Assembly (NCBI GenBank): GCA_947379755.1
Contig: CANCOC010000019.1
Coordinates: forward strand, 1 to 44,746
DNA from: Alcaligenaceae bacterium
Lineage (GTDB): Bacteria > Pseudomonadota > Gammaproteobacteria > Burkholderiales > Burkholderiaceae_B
Direction of reading: 5' to 3'
DNA length: 44,746 nt
Shown: positions 34,904 to 43,616 of the stretch, one piece after another
Position numbering within the stretch: position 1 is the stretch's first letter
How the letters are laid out: every line of letters begins with the position of its first letter
Translations under genes and position numbers: made by a program
The notes under the pieces: model-generated
The model's input: only the letters and a program-made list of their open reading frames with translations
Database searches by the model: none
Told to the model about the DNA's origin: nothing

Positions 34904-36148
34904 ATGAACAACACAGCGACTCCAACTGCCTTGCCTGCCGCCACCGCCGCGCCTGCAAGTGGCATCACCGCTCAGAGCGCTGCGATCCCGATCCTGATTT
35001 CACTGAGCTTTTGCCATTTGCTCAATGATCTCATTCAATCGTTGATTCCAGCCTTGTATCCCTTGTTCAAGCAGGAGTTTGATCTGGATTTTGCCCAGAT
35101 CGGAATCATTACCCTGGCCTTTCAGATGACGGCCTCGCTGCTGCAGCCAACAGTAGGCTTTTACACGGATAAGCGGCCGCAGCCCTACTCACTTGCGCTT
35201 GGCATGTGCTCCACACTGATCGGGCTGTTGCTGCTTTCGGTCGCACATAACTATCTTGCCATTCTGTTTGCCGCCGCGCTGGTCGGTACGGGCTCTGCAA
35301 TCTTTCACCCCGAAGCCTCTCGGGTCGCGCGGATGGCCTCAGGTGGTCGCTATGGCACTGCACAGGCCTTTTTTCAAGTGGGGGGCAACCTGGGGCAGGC
35401 GGTCGGCCCGTTGCTTGCAGCCTTTATTGTTTTGCCACGCGGCCAGGGCGCGATTGCCTGGATCTCGCTGGCCGCGCTCGTAGCGATGGGTTTTCTGACC
35501 CGTATCGGTCTATGGTACCGCGCACGTTCACGGCCCGGCCATGGGCCTGCGCGTGCCACGACTGCATCCCACGGTTTATCTCACGCCCGGGTTCTGTTCC
35601 TGGTGAGCGTGCTGATGTTGCTGCTGTTCTCCAAGAACGTCTACAGCTCGAGTCTGACTTCCTTCTTTACTTTTTATCTGATCGAACGATTCAATCTGCC
35701 CGTGCAAGCCGCTCAGGTCCAACTGTTTATTTTCATGGCCTCGATTGCAGTCGGCACCCTGCTTGGTGGCGCGCTGACAGACCGGATCGGTCGCCGCCCC
35801 ATGATCTGGATATCAATTCTGGGTGCCCTGCCCTTTACACTGGCACTGCCCTATGCGGACTTGTTCTGGACTGGCGTGCTCACGATTATCATTGGCTTGT
35901 TGATGGCCTCGGCCTTTCCGGCGATCCTGGTCTTTGCACATGAACTGATTCCGGGTCGTGTGGGTCTGGTCTCAGGGATGTTCTTTGGTTTTTCGTTCGG
36001 ACTCGGCGGACTCGGTGCAGCGGCGATGGGTTATATCGCAGACTCGCATGGCATCGCATTTATTTATCAGCTCTGTTCATACCTGCCGGCGCTTGGACTG
36101 GTCGCATGGTTCCTGCCAAATCTCAATTCACTCAAAGCAAAAGCCTGA
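34904..36148 (+). CDS. MFS transporter, fosmidomycin-resistance (Fsr) type
   Basis: A 414-residue carrier with about twelve helices. The segment SFCHLLNDLIQSLIPALYPLFKQEFDLDFAQIGIITLAFQMTASLLQPTVGFYTDKRPQPYSLALGM is characteristic of Fsr (only key parts quoted: HLLNDLIQSLIPALYP, DKRPQPYS). The second half has GALTDRIGRRPMIW. Fsr proteins export fosmidomycin and related phosphonates in E. coli. It is divergent from the sen directon with only 83 bp between starts, so it may share control with it; whether it exports a metabolite of that locus is open. Confidence 0.88.
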   Translation: MNNTATPTALPAATAAPASGITAQSAAIPILISLSFCHLLNDLIQSLIPALYPLFKQEFDLDFAQIGIITLAFQMTASLLQPTVGFYTDKRPQPYSLALGMCSTLIGLLLLSVAHNYLAILFAAALVGTGSAIFHPEASRVARMASGGRYGTAQAFFQVGGNLGQAVGPLLAAFIVLPRGQGAIAWISLAALVAMGFLTRIGLWYRARSRPGHGPARATTASHGLSHARVLFLVSVLMLLLFSKNVYSSSLTSFFTFYLIERFNLPVQAAQVQLFIFMASIAVGTLLGGALTDRIGRRPMIWISILGALPFTLALPYADLFWTGVLTIIIGLLMASAFPAILVFAHELIPGRVGLVSGMFFGFSFGLGGLGAAAMGYIADSHGIAFIYQLCSYLPALGLVAWFLPNLNSLKAKA

Positions 36149-36162
36149 CAGCCGAATCACCC

Positions 36163-36699
36163 ATGCATACATTTAGCGATCTTCCCAACGTATATGAGTT
36201 TCTTCATACGCTGTTTCAAGGCCTGCATAACAGAGACCTCTTCCCTCTGGGTCTGAATTTGACGCTGATCACGATGCTGACGATTCATGGCATGTTTGTA
36301 CTGATGCTGACGGTCATGTTTCATCGCATCGTGGAAAAGTACGTCAAACCGGGCTCGATGCTGATGGCAAGTATTCTGTATTTTTTTGTCATCAATATGA
36401 TTTTTGCCAGCCACATTATTGACATTCTTGTCTGGACGTACATCACCGTATTTCTCAAGGCCATACCCGGAACGCTCAGTGCATTTTTCTTTGTTGGCGA
36501 AATGTACACCACGCTTGGTTTTGGTCAGTTCGTCATTGATCCGGTTTGGCGCTCACTACCAATCCTGATTGCGATCTCAGGCATTTTTTCGTCCGCCATC
36601 TCTGGCGCGGCGCTCTACTCAATGCTCAATGCCCTGTTAATTAATCAAAAAAAACCCTTGCCGCTCAACGTGGCGCAGCATGAATGCAGTACTGTCTAG
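36163..36699 (+). CDS. Ion-channel-like membrane protein with atypical selectivity filter
   Basis: A 178-residue membrane protein starting at MHTFSDLP (an earlier in-frame ATG at 36106 lies inside the MFS gene). Four hydrophobic segments are visible (about residues 32-52, 65-85, 92-105 and 130-155). Between the last two lies FVGEMYTTLGFGQF, which resembles the pore helix and TVGYGD filter of two-TM potassium channels but reads TLGFGQ. It may be a member of the bacterial ion-channel (Ion_trans_2) families. It follows the Fsr-like gene after 14 nt. No regulatory domain is attached. Function is not established. Confidence 0.6.
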   Translation: MHTFSDLPNVYEFLHTLFQGLHNRDLFPLGLNLTLITMLTIHGMFVLMLTVMFHRIVEKYVKPGSMLMASILYFFVINMIFASHIIDILVWTYITVFLKAIPGTLSAFFFVGEMYTTLGFGQFVIDPVWRSLPILIAISGIFSSAISGAALYSMLNALLINQKKPLPLNVAQHECSTV

Positions 36700-36756
36700 A
36701 CTCAAAACAATAATCACATTCTTCATCCGAGACTCAATTTACATAAGAGGCGTTCT

Positions 36757-37524
36757 ATGTCCGTACATCAATTAAACACTACACAACAAGCTGATCCTGT
36801 GCGTCAGATCAAAATCCACCTGGCGGCTGCCAATCGGCTAGCCGTGCAGGATGAGCTGGACGAAGGTATCGACAACCACTTTACGGTGGCCGTGCCAGGC
36901 CAGAAAGATCGCTACCTTATTCTGCCGTTTGGCTTTCACTGGTCCGAGGCGCGTGCCAGTGACATGATCATGTTCAACGAAGCGGGAGAAACAATCGAGG
37001 GCAATGGTGTAGTTGAACTCTCCGCCCAATGCATTCATGCGCCGATCCATCGCATTACAGGCGCGAATGTTGTGCTGCACACTCACCAAACCTGGGCAGT
37101 TGCGCTCAACATGCTCAAGGATAATCGGCTGCTCCCAGCCAGCCAGACCGCAGCTTTTTATCATGGCCTGGTCGCCTATGACGACACGTATACCGGTACG
37201 GCCGACTTTCTGAGTGAAGGTGAGCGCCTGGCTGCAGCGATCGGGGATAAAAAAGTGCTGTTCATGAAAAACCACGGCGTGCTTGTCGTAGGCGACACCG
37301 TCGCCCAGGCCTACAAGCGTCTGTATAAACTTGAACGCGTCTGTCGCGCGCAGGTCCTCGCCATGAGCACAGGCAAGGAAATACAGCTGTTGTCAGAAGA
37401 AGTAATCGAAGCTGTCAAGCGCCCTCCTTCAGATGATCGCCATACTCGCAGTGGTCGTGACAATCTGTACTTCGAGGCCATGATGCGCGTGCTGGATCGT
37501 GACCTGCCCGGCTACGCTGACTGA
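36757..37524 (+). CDS. Class II aldolase/adducin family protein
   Basis: A 255-residue soluble protein. The zinc-binding HTHQTWA and the later FMKNHGVLVVG are typical of the class II aldolase/adducin fold, as is GIDNHFTVAVPG at the N-terminus (GNxS position altered). The family contains fuculose- and ribulose-phosphate aldolases or epimerases and decarboxylases; the usual phosphate-binding residues are not obvious, so a sugar-phosphate aldolase role is doubtful. It ends 88 nt from the convergent dioxygenase gene. Confidence 0.85.
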   Translation: MSVHQLNTTQQADPVRQIKIHLAAANRLAVQDELDEGIDNHFTVAVPGQKDRYLILPFGFHWSEARASDMIMFNEAGETIEGNGVVELSAQCIHAPIHRITGANVVLHTHQTWAVALNMLKDNRLLPASQTAAFYHGLVAYDDTYTGTADFLSEGERLAAAIGDKKVLFMKNHGVLVVGDTVAQAYKRLYKLERVCRAQVLAMSTGKEIQLLSEEVIEAVKRPPSDDRHTRSGRDNLYFEAMMRVLDRDLPGYAD

Positions 37525-37551
37525 TCCACGTCACAGCAGGGTCGGCCGGGA

Positions 37552-37613
37552 CCTGACAACAAGCGGGTCAGGCCGTGGGAGTGGGCAGGACGGACGTTCT
37601 CGGTCGTCCTCCC
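37552..37613. terminator. Two stem-loops between convergent genes
   Basis: CCTGAC (37552-37557) pairs with GTCAGG (37567-37572). AGGACG (37587-37592) pairs with CGTCCT (37605-37610), extended by GGG/CCC across one bulged base. Neither is followed by a T-run on either strand. They fill the gap between the aldolase-family gene and the dioxygenase gene and probably help end both transcripts. Confidence 0.4.
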
Positions 37614-38668
37614 TATAGCGGATATAGCGGCGCGTTGACTGCGACGTCTGTATGCATCACGCCACCGCGCATCCCGGGTTCGACAGAGCCATAGCGCTGT
37701 GCAAAAACAGGCGGCAAAGCGCGTGCCTCGGGGGACGAGAGCCAAAGCCGTAATAAATGTCGCTTCTGATCCGGTTGCGTCCAGTCCTCAAACGCAGTGC
37801 GATCATGCAGCAGGGTATGGTTGTGCACAAACTGCATATCACCCGGCTCAAGTCGCATTAAAAAATTCAGCCGCGTATCGTTTGCCAGATGGTCAAAGTA
37901 ATCGAGCGCCTCGACATGCAGGGGACTGAGCCGCATGGCCTGAGCAAAGCGCTGGGCCGAATCAATGTATTGGCGCTGATAGATTGTTGACATCAATCCT
38001 TCGTACCAGTTGAATACCGGAATTTCAAAAAAGGGCTGATGTCCAGCCGGAACCTCGCCTCGGCGATCGGTTGCAATCGGATCAAACAGCGCCGCAGCCA
38101 GATGAGGCACCTCCCGACGCATCTCGTTGTAGATCGTGTTCGAGGAGACCAGAGCAGAATCGCCTCCTGCCCTGGCCTGCTGCAGACAGAGCAAGCCGAC
38201 GATATCGGAGGAATCCGTGTGATAGGTTTGACGTTCATGCGTCTGATAAATGCGCACATTCGGATCATTGGCCTGCAAGCCCATATCCATCACGTGCCCC
38301 AGTAAATGCCCTTTGGCATTTTGCGGTCGCGGTTGACCCAGATGCGTGCCGAGTCCATAAAAAACTGCAGCACTGATCTCGCGCGACCATTCACGCACCG
38401 GCAAGGACTTGATCAATGCAAAACCGGGGCCATGAATCAAATGGTCATGAATCCCCCTTAGCCGTATTGCCAGGCCAGGTAATACGAAATTTGCCCGGCT
38501 GATGCGGCTGACATCAGGGCTTTGATCCAGGCAGCGATGCGCAGCCCGTTCGAGCTCAAGGGTGTCCTCATCATTGAGTGCAAACTGCCAGTTTTGTGCA
38601 GCCTGCGCTGCGGGGCCAAACCAGGCCGTCGGCCCCTGAATTGTTGCGGGCAGCTCATTGATCAACAT
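37613..38668 (-). CDS. TauD/TfdA-family Fe(II)/2-oxoglutarate dioxygenase
   Basis: A 351-residue oxygenase. The iron facial triad is likely H150 and D152 (QTYHTDSSDI) with H288 in HNHTLLHDRTAF, followed by the 2-oxoglutarate-binding Arg in KRHLLRLWLS. PGFALIKSLPV and YGLGTHLGQPRPQN are typical early blocks. Such enzymes hydroxylate small carboxylates, betaines or sulfonates using O2. It is divergent from a Bug receptor and convergent with the class II aldolase-family gene, suggesting one catabolic unit. Substrate unknown. Confidence 0.9.
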   Translation of the reverse strand: MLINELPATIQGPTAWFGPAAQAAQNWQFALNDEDTLELERAAHRCLDQSPDVSRISRANFVLPGLAIRLRGIHDHLIHGPGFALIKSLPVREWSREISAAVFYGLGTHLGQPRPQNAKGHLLGHVMDMGLQANDPNVRIYQTHERQTYHTDSSDIVGLLCLQQARAGGDSALVSSNTIYNEMRREVPHLAAALFDPIATDRRGEVPAGHQPFFEIPVFNWYEGLMSTIYQRQYIDSAQRFAQAMRLSPLHVEALDYFDHLANDTRLNFLMRLEPGDMQFVHNHTLLHDRTAFEDWTQPDQKRHLLRLWLSSPEARALPPVFAQRYGSVEPGMRGGVMHTDVAVNAPLYPL

Positions 38669-38776
38669 GATTCATCCAGATGACTTGTTCCAGGTTGTTT
38701 TAGCGCTAATATCGGCTCGAGCCATCATATCTCAATCCATCTCACTCCTGGTCCGGCATCACCGTCCCCACTTACC

Positions 38777-39739
38777 ATGCTTGTCAATCGCCTTTTACTG
38801 ATCATCTTATGCCTGCTTGGCTTCAATGCTCAGGGGCAGGATTTTCCGAACAAACCCATTCGCCTAATTGTGCCGTTTTCCGCAGGTGGTGGCAATGATG
38901 CAGTCGCCAGAGTGATCGCACAGCAGCTCACCGCCGAACTCAAACAATCAGTCATTGTCGAAAATCGACCGGGTGCAGGCGGTGCGGTGGGTGCCGAAAC
39001 CGCTGCACGCAGCCCTGCCGATGGCTACACCTTGTTCCTGGGAGGCATTGGCAGCCTGGCCGTCAACCCGAATCTGATTTCAAAACTCCCTTACGATGCC
39101 ATCAAGGATTTTGAACCCATCATATTGCTTGCTTCAGCACCATCCGTCCTGGTGGTTTTTCCAAAGTTCGCTGCACAGGATGTTCAGGAGCTGATCCTTC
39201 TGGCCAAAAAAGAACCGGGTCAAATCAATTTTGCATCCAACGGCAATGGCAGCTCTGCACACATTGCTGCGGTCATGTTCAATAGCATGGCGGATATAGA
39301 CATGGTGCATGTGCCTTATAAAGGACTCGCTCCAGCGCTCAACGACCTGCTGGTTGGACGTATAGACCTGATGTTCAGCAGCATCGTGGCGATTCTTCCA
39401 CATATCCAGGCGGGAAAGCTGCGCGCGCTGGCGGTCACAAGTGAGCACCGTACGCCATTATTGCCCGGAGTCCCGACTATTGCTGAGACCGGCCTCACCG
39501 GCTACCAGGCTGGCTCCTGGTACGGTTTGCTTGCACCCGCAGGCACACCCGCGGTCATCATCAAAAAAATTCACGATGCGAGCATGCGTGTACTTGAGCA
39601 AGAATCTGTTCGTACACAGTTTGCCAGTGAAGGAGCTGAGGCGATTGGCGGCTCATCCGCAGATTTTGCTGCACATATCCAGGCTGAATTTCAGCGTATG
39701 CAAACCGTGATTCGAGCCGGTCGAATCCAGATAGACTAA
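38777..39739 (+). CDS. Bug-type tripartite tricarboxylate receptor
   Basis: A 320-residue receptor with a signal peptide (MLVNRLLLIILCLLGFNAQGQ) and Bug signatures IRLIVPFSAGGGNDAVAR, VIVENRPGAGGAVGAE, PADGYTLF, VPYKGLAPALNDLLVGRID and APAGTPAVI. It is followed after 9 nt by the MmgE/PrpD gene, so the two are co-transcribed and probably deal with the same carboxylate. A 108-bp divergent spacer separates it from the dioxygenase gene. Confidence 0.94.
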   Translation: MLVNRLLLIILCLLGFNAQGQDFPNKPIRLIVPFSAGGGNDAVARVIAQQLTAELKQSVIVENRPGAGGAVGAETAARSPADGYTLFLGGIGSLAVNPNLISKLPYDAIKDFEPIILLASAPSVLVVFPKFAAQDVQELILLAKKEPGQINFASNGNGSSAHIAAVMFNSMADIDMVHVPYKGLAPALNDLLVGRIDLMFSSIVAILPHIQAGKLRALAVTSEHRTPLLPGVPTIAETGLTGYQAGSWYGLLAPAGTPAVIIKKIHDASMRVLEQESVRTQFASEGAEAIGGSSADFAAHIQAEFQRMQTVIRAGRIQID

Positions 39740-39748
39740 AGGGCCAAC

Positions 39749-41146
39749 ATGAGCGACGCATCACAAGACAATCCATACACTCTGGGCATTGCACAATTTG
39801 TTTCTGGTTTGCAATACGAAGATATTCCTTCGGAAGTCCGGGCACGTATCAAGCTCCTGATCCTTGATTCTCTTGGTTGTGCTTTGTATGGTTCACATCT
39901 CGAATGGTGCAAAATTTTGCAGGAGACCCTGACGCGCGTCGATCAGACCCGCGACTGTGCCATCTGGGGAACAAAATTCCGTTTATCCGCGCCTCACGCG
40001 GCACTGGTCAACGGCACTGAAGTTCAGGGCTTTGAACTCGACGATGTGCATCGCGCCGGCGTGCTGCACGTTGGGGCCGTTGTCTTGCCTGCGCTGGTGT
40101 CATTGGCTGAAGTGCATCCATCCATGAACGGCCGTGATTTTTTGACCGCAGCAGTCGCTGGCTATGAAATCGGTCCGCGCGTGGGTTTGTGCATGGGACC
40201 CGAACATATAGGCCAGGGCTGGCACTCAGGCGCCACGCTGGGCGTGTTCTCTGCGGCAGCAGGTGCTGCGCGCGGACTGGGTCTGGATGTGCAAAAGACA
40301 GTGCATGCGCTTGGAATCGCCGGCACGCAGGCAGCAGGTCTGATGGCGGCACAGTATGGCGCGATGGTCAAACGCATGCATGCGGGTCGTGCCTCGCAGA
40401 GCGGCCTGTATGGTGCGCTCTTTGCACAAGGCGGCCTGACAGGAATCGTCAACGTACTTGAATCTGAGTACGGCGGATTTTGCACGACATTTTCCCGCTC
40501 GACGGACAGATTCAATCTGGAAGAACTCACCGCCGGCTTTGGTGACGTGTGGCAAACCATGGCGATTGCACTCAAGTTCTATTCCTGCGTTGGCAGCAAC
40601 CACACCACGCTGGATGCGATCCGGGAGATGCAGACGCAAAAATATTTTGGCGCAAATGATGTAGAACGCATCAAAGTGCACGGTTCACAAGTGACGATGG
40701 ATCATGTCGGCTGGAAGTACCAGCCGCAGGGCCTGACGTCCGCACAGTTAAACCTGCCCTTCTGCGTGGCGACCTATTTACTGGAGGGAGATTGCTTCGT
40801 CGAACAATTCAGTGACAGCATCGTGGCAGATCCTGCCCGTATGGCTCTGGCAGAAAAAGTCGAGGTGTATCACGATGCAGAAATTACCAGTCGCGGCGCG
40901 AAGTTTCGCCATATGGTCAGAGTCGAGGTCGTGCTCAAGTCGGGGGAAACGCTTTCATGCACAAAGGAATATGCACGCGGGAGCGAACGGAATTTTTCAA
41001 GTGATGCCGACGTCATCGCAAAATTTGAAAAACTCGCCTCACATGCGTTGCCAACGTCCCAGGTTGAACAATTGCGCGATGCGGTGCTCGGTATGGAGCA
41101 ATTAAGCAGTGCCAGCCAGCTTGCCGATCTGCTGACTGCGCGCTAA
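39749..41146 (+). CDS. MmgE/PrpD family protein
   Basis: A 465-residue protein of the 2-methylcitrate dehydratase / cis-aconitate decarboxylase superfamily. Typical segments are ILDSLGCALYGS, ALVNGTEVQGFELDDVH, HSGATLGVFSAAAGAARGLGLD, MVKRMHAGRASQSGLYGALFAQGGLTGI and YSCVGSNHTTLDAI. AAAGGG lies 6 nt before the ATG. True PrpD works with PrpB and PrpC, which are absent; members next to Bug receptors are generic carboxylate dehydratases, decarboxylases or isomerases. Confidence 0.92.
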   Translation: MSDASQDNPYTLGIAQFVSGLQYEDIPSEVRARIKLLILDSLGCALYGSHLEWCKILQETLTRVDQTRDCAIWGTKFRLSAPHAALVNGTEVQGFELDDVHRAGVLHVGAVVLPALVSLAEVHPSMNGRDFLTAAVAGYEIGPRVGLCMGPEHIGQGWHSGATLGVFSAAAGAARGLGLDVQKTVHALGIAGTQAAGLMAAQYGAMVKRMHAGRASQSGLYGALFAQGGLTGIVNVLESEYGGFCTTFSRSTDRFNLEELTAGFGDVWQTMAIALKFYSCVGSNHTTLDAIREMQTQKYFGANDVERIKVHGSQVTMDHVGWKYQPQGLTSAQLNLPFCVATYLLEGDCFVEQFSDSIVADPARMALAEKVEVYHDAEITSRGAKFRHMVRVEVVLKSGETLSCTKEYARGSERNFSSDADVIAKFEKLASHALPTSQVEQLRDAVLGMEQLSSASQLADLLTAR

Positions 41147-41186
41147 ACCTCTGCGCACACGGGCGATGAATGATTTTTACTTTCAT

Positions 41187-41216
41187 TTGCTAATGATACA
41201 TATTCTCATTTAGAAT
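41187..41216 (+). promoter_or_regulatory. Promoter of the OprB-type porin gene
   Basis: TTGCTA (41187-41192) and TAGAAT (41211-41216) are spaced 18 nt. The -10 matches 5 of 6 consensus bases. The spacer is occupied by the Fur-box-like sequence, so repressor binding would block RNA polymerase. Confidence 0.55.
41192..41210 (+). promoter_or_regulatory. Fur box
   Basis: The 19-mer AATGATACATATTCTCATT is a near-match to the AATGATAAT-N-ATTCTCATT form of the Fur operator, differing only at the two bases before the centre. It sits inside the spacer of the predicted promoter, the classical position for iron-dependent repression. Confidence 0.6.
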
Positions 41217-41271
41217 GCGTATTGTTAACTTTTGATTAGATTTGTCACAATTCTGTGGCATCCTGCATGCC

Positions 41272-42618
41272 ATGTTTTTCAAGTTCAGCCCCTTCTGTCT
41301 CCTGCGCTCCTTCTCTGTCTCTGTCATCCTGGCTGGAGCGACTCTGTTCGGCTGTGCCGCGCACGCAGAGGAAGAAAGCTTTCAATATTTCACAGGCAAG
41401 CTGCAAGGCACGTGGGTCTGGCAAAAGCATCCCGGGTTCGATGCTCCCTACTCCGGCCCCAGCAGCCTGAGCAACGACAATGAAGTTGGTCATACCCTGA
41501 CGGGCACCGCCTATCTGGGAGCACGTCCCTGGAAGGGCACTGAGTTTTTCCTGGACCCAGAAGTATCCCAAGGTTTGCCATTTTCGGGGCTGCGTGGCTT
41601 TGGTGGCATCACCAACGGTGAGGCACAGAAAGCCGGCAGCACGGATGCCGTCACGTACTGGGCGCGCGCATTCATGCGCCAGACCATCGGATTTGGCGGT
41701 GGCACAGTGGACCAGGAAGCAAGTTTCAACCAGTTTGCAGGGACGGTCGACAAGCGGCGTCTGGTCCTGACGGGCGGTATCTATGCGATTACAGATATCT
41801 TTGACCAGAACGCCTTTGCACACGACCCTAAAACACAGTTCTTGAACTGGGCCATGATGGATTACGGTGCCTGGGACACGCCAGCAGATGCACGAGGCTA
41901 TACGCGTGGCCTCGCCGCCGAGTACTACCATGACGACTGGGTCTTGAGGATCGGACGCAACTTGCTGCCTGTGGAATCCAACGGGCAGCAGCTCAATGGC
42001 GACTGGTCCAATTCATACAGTGATAACGTCGAAATCGAAAAGGCACATGAAATTTTTGGTCAGCCTGGCAAGCTGCGCGTACTGGGATTTCATAACCAGG
42101 CAAATTTCGGCAGTTTCAATGATGCCTTGTCCTACGCGCAAAAAAATGGTGGCACGCCTGATGTGGCCAACGTGCGCACGCTACAAAGCAAGTATGGCTA
42201 CGGCCTGAGTCTGGAGCAAAACCTGACTGATGATATCGGTATCTTTGCACGCTACAGCTGGAACAACGGCCAGACAGAGGCGTACTCCTTTACCGAGATC
42301 AATAACTCTGCGCTCATCGGCGTATCGATCAAAGGTCGCCAGTGGGATCGCCCCGATGACGTGCTGGGCCTGGCCTACGCATCCAATGGCATATCAAGCG
42401 CAAACATTGATTATCTCAAGGCAGGCGGCTCCAATTTCTTTTGTGGTGATGGCAATATCAATTACCAGCGCGAAGGCATCTTTGAACTGTATTACAGCCT
42501 GAAAATCAATCAAACCCTATGGGCGACAGCAGACTTTCAGCGCATCAACAATCCCTGCTACAACGCCGACCGTGGCCCAGTGAATGTCTATTCGGTTCGC
42601 ATGCACTTTGAATATTAA
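41272..42618 (+). CDS. OprB-family carbohydrate-selective porin
   Basis: A 448-residue outer-membrane protein with a signal peptide (about 1-31, ending AAHAE) and a C-terminal aromatic residue in the final strand (RMHFEY). Family traits are the early LQGTWVWQKHPGF, the middle GFGGGTVDQEASFN and the end NPCYNADRGPVNVYSVRMHFEY. The ATG at 41272 is chosen because the signal peptide begins there; a TTG at 41242 is the only longer option. It would allow diffusion of sugars or other small solutes. Iron control, suggested by the upstream Fur box, is unusual for this family, and an iron-chelate role is possible but speculative. Confidence 0.88.
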   Translation: MFFKFSPFCLLRSFSVSVILAGATLFGCAAHAEEESFQYFTGKLQGTWVWQKHPGFDAPYSGPSSLSNDNEVGHTLTGTAYLGARPWKGTEFFLDPEVSQGLPFSGLRGFGGITNGEAQKAGSTDAVTYWARAFMRQTIGFGGGTVDQEASFNQFAGTVDKRRLVLTGGIYAITDIFDQNAFAHDPKTQFLNWAMMDYGAWDTPADARGYTRGLAAEYYHDDWVLRIGRNLLPVESNGQQLNGDWSNSYSDNVEIEKAHEIFGQPGKLRVLGFHNQANFGSFNDALSYAQKNGGTPDVANVRTLQSKYGYGLSLEQNLTDDIGIFARYSWNNGQTEAYSFTEINNSALIGVSIKGRQWDRPDDVLGLAYASNGISSANIDYLKAGGSNFFCGDGNINYQREGIFELYYSLKINQTLWATADFQRINNPCYNADRGPVNVYSVRMHFEY

Positions 42619-42633
42619 GCCCAGCCCAGACAA

Positions 42634-43332
42634 CTACCAGGGAATCGGCTGACCTGCATAATCAATAAACTGCGCCCCCGCAGTCACCTTGAGCGCATCC
42701 ATCGCTCGAAGCATCGCGCACGCAGCATCCTCCGGGGTCAGACAGTCCTCTTGCCTGACAAAGGGAGTGGTCAGCGCAGACGCAACTGTGCCAGGCTGGA
42801 GCGCGACAAACAAGGCCTCAGGTTTTTTTCGCAAGGTTTCGATCGCAGCACATTGCAGCAGCATATTGAGTGCAGCCTTGGAAGACCGATAGCCATACCA
42901 GCCCCCTTTTTTATTGTCACCAATGCTGCCCACGCGTGCAGAAAGCTTGGCATAGATGGCACGTGATTTGCCGTCTAGTAGTGGGATGAAATGTTTCATC
43001 ACCAGTGCAGGACCGATTGCATTGATCTGAAAGCTTCGCATCATATGGTCGGCGTTCAGAGCACTGAGACTTTTTTCTGGCCCCTGTCCGTCTAGGGTCA
43101 GGGCACCCGTGGCATCAATGATGCGTGCAAAGGGGCCATACTGCGCGACCGACTGCGCAGCCTCAGCAATACTTTGCTCGCTTTCAAGATTCAGAGCGGG
43201 AACGGATTGTCTGGATAATTCAATCACGTGCAAGCACGAGGTATCGCGCTTGAGCACACGTACAAAAGCCGAGCCAATCGATCCTGTCGCACCAATCACA
43301 AGCGCAGAATAAGTAGATCCTGAGTTTTTCAT
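42634..43332 (-). CDS. Short-chain dehydrogenase/reductase (C-factor-like)
   Basis: A 232-residue SDR with the nucleotide motif VIGATGSIGSA, the KLSARVGSIGDNKKGGWYGYRSSKAALNM active-site region (YxxxK) and QPGTV. The layout resembles cell-cell signalling C-factor/SDR proteins. It starts 4 nt inside the DUF2805 gene (ATGA) and is followed by the porin gene in convergent orientation. Confidence 0.9.
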   Translation of the reverse strand: MKNSGSTYSALVIGATGSIGSAFVRVLKRDTSCLHVIELSRQSVPALNLESEQSIAEAAQSVAQYGPFARIIDATGALTLDGQGPEKSLSALNADHMMRSFQINAIGPALVMKHFIPLLDGKSRAIYAKLSARVGSIGDNKKGGWYGYRSSKAALNMLLQCAAIETLRKKPEALFVALQPGTVASALTTPFVRQEDCLTPEDAACAMLRAMDALKVTAGAQFIDYAGQPIPW

Positions 43333-43592
43333 GATTGCTTATATTGTGTTGGACAGTAGGCCCGCATGACCTCTACACTGCGCAGAGCCCGGTGCTTGGT
43401 CACGCGCCCCGTCACCCGCTCTCGCCATAATTTAAAAGACGAGGACTTTAAATGCCGCCGCATCAATGCAATCACCTCAGGCTCACGCAAGCCGAAATTT
43501 TTATCGATCGCGTCAAAGGGCGTTCTGTCTTCCCAGGCCATTTCTATGACTCTGGAAAGATCTGCTTCATTTAACTGCACACGCACGCGCAT
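43329..43592 (-). CDS. DUF2805 (TIGR03643) family protein
   Basis: An 87-residue protein: LSRVIEMAWEDRTPFDAIDKNFGLREPEVIALMRRHLKSSSFKLWRERVTGR is the helix-turn-helix-like family core. The start at 43592 is supported by AGGATGG 8 nt upstream; longer frames would overlap the divergent gene. The function of the family is unknown. Its neighbours (SDR and FAD oxidoreductase) are recurrent partners. Confidence 0.88.
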   Translation of the reverse strand: MRVRVQLNEADLSRVIEMAWEDRTPFDAIDKNFGLREPEVIALMRRHLKSSSFKLWRERVTGRVTKHRALRSVEVMRAYCPTQYKQS

Positions 43593-43616
43593 ACATCCAT
43601 CCTGACAAACATAAAC

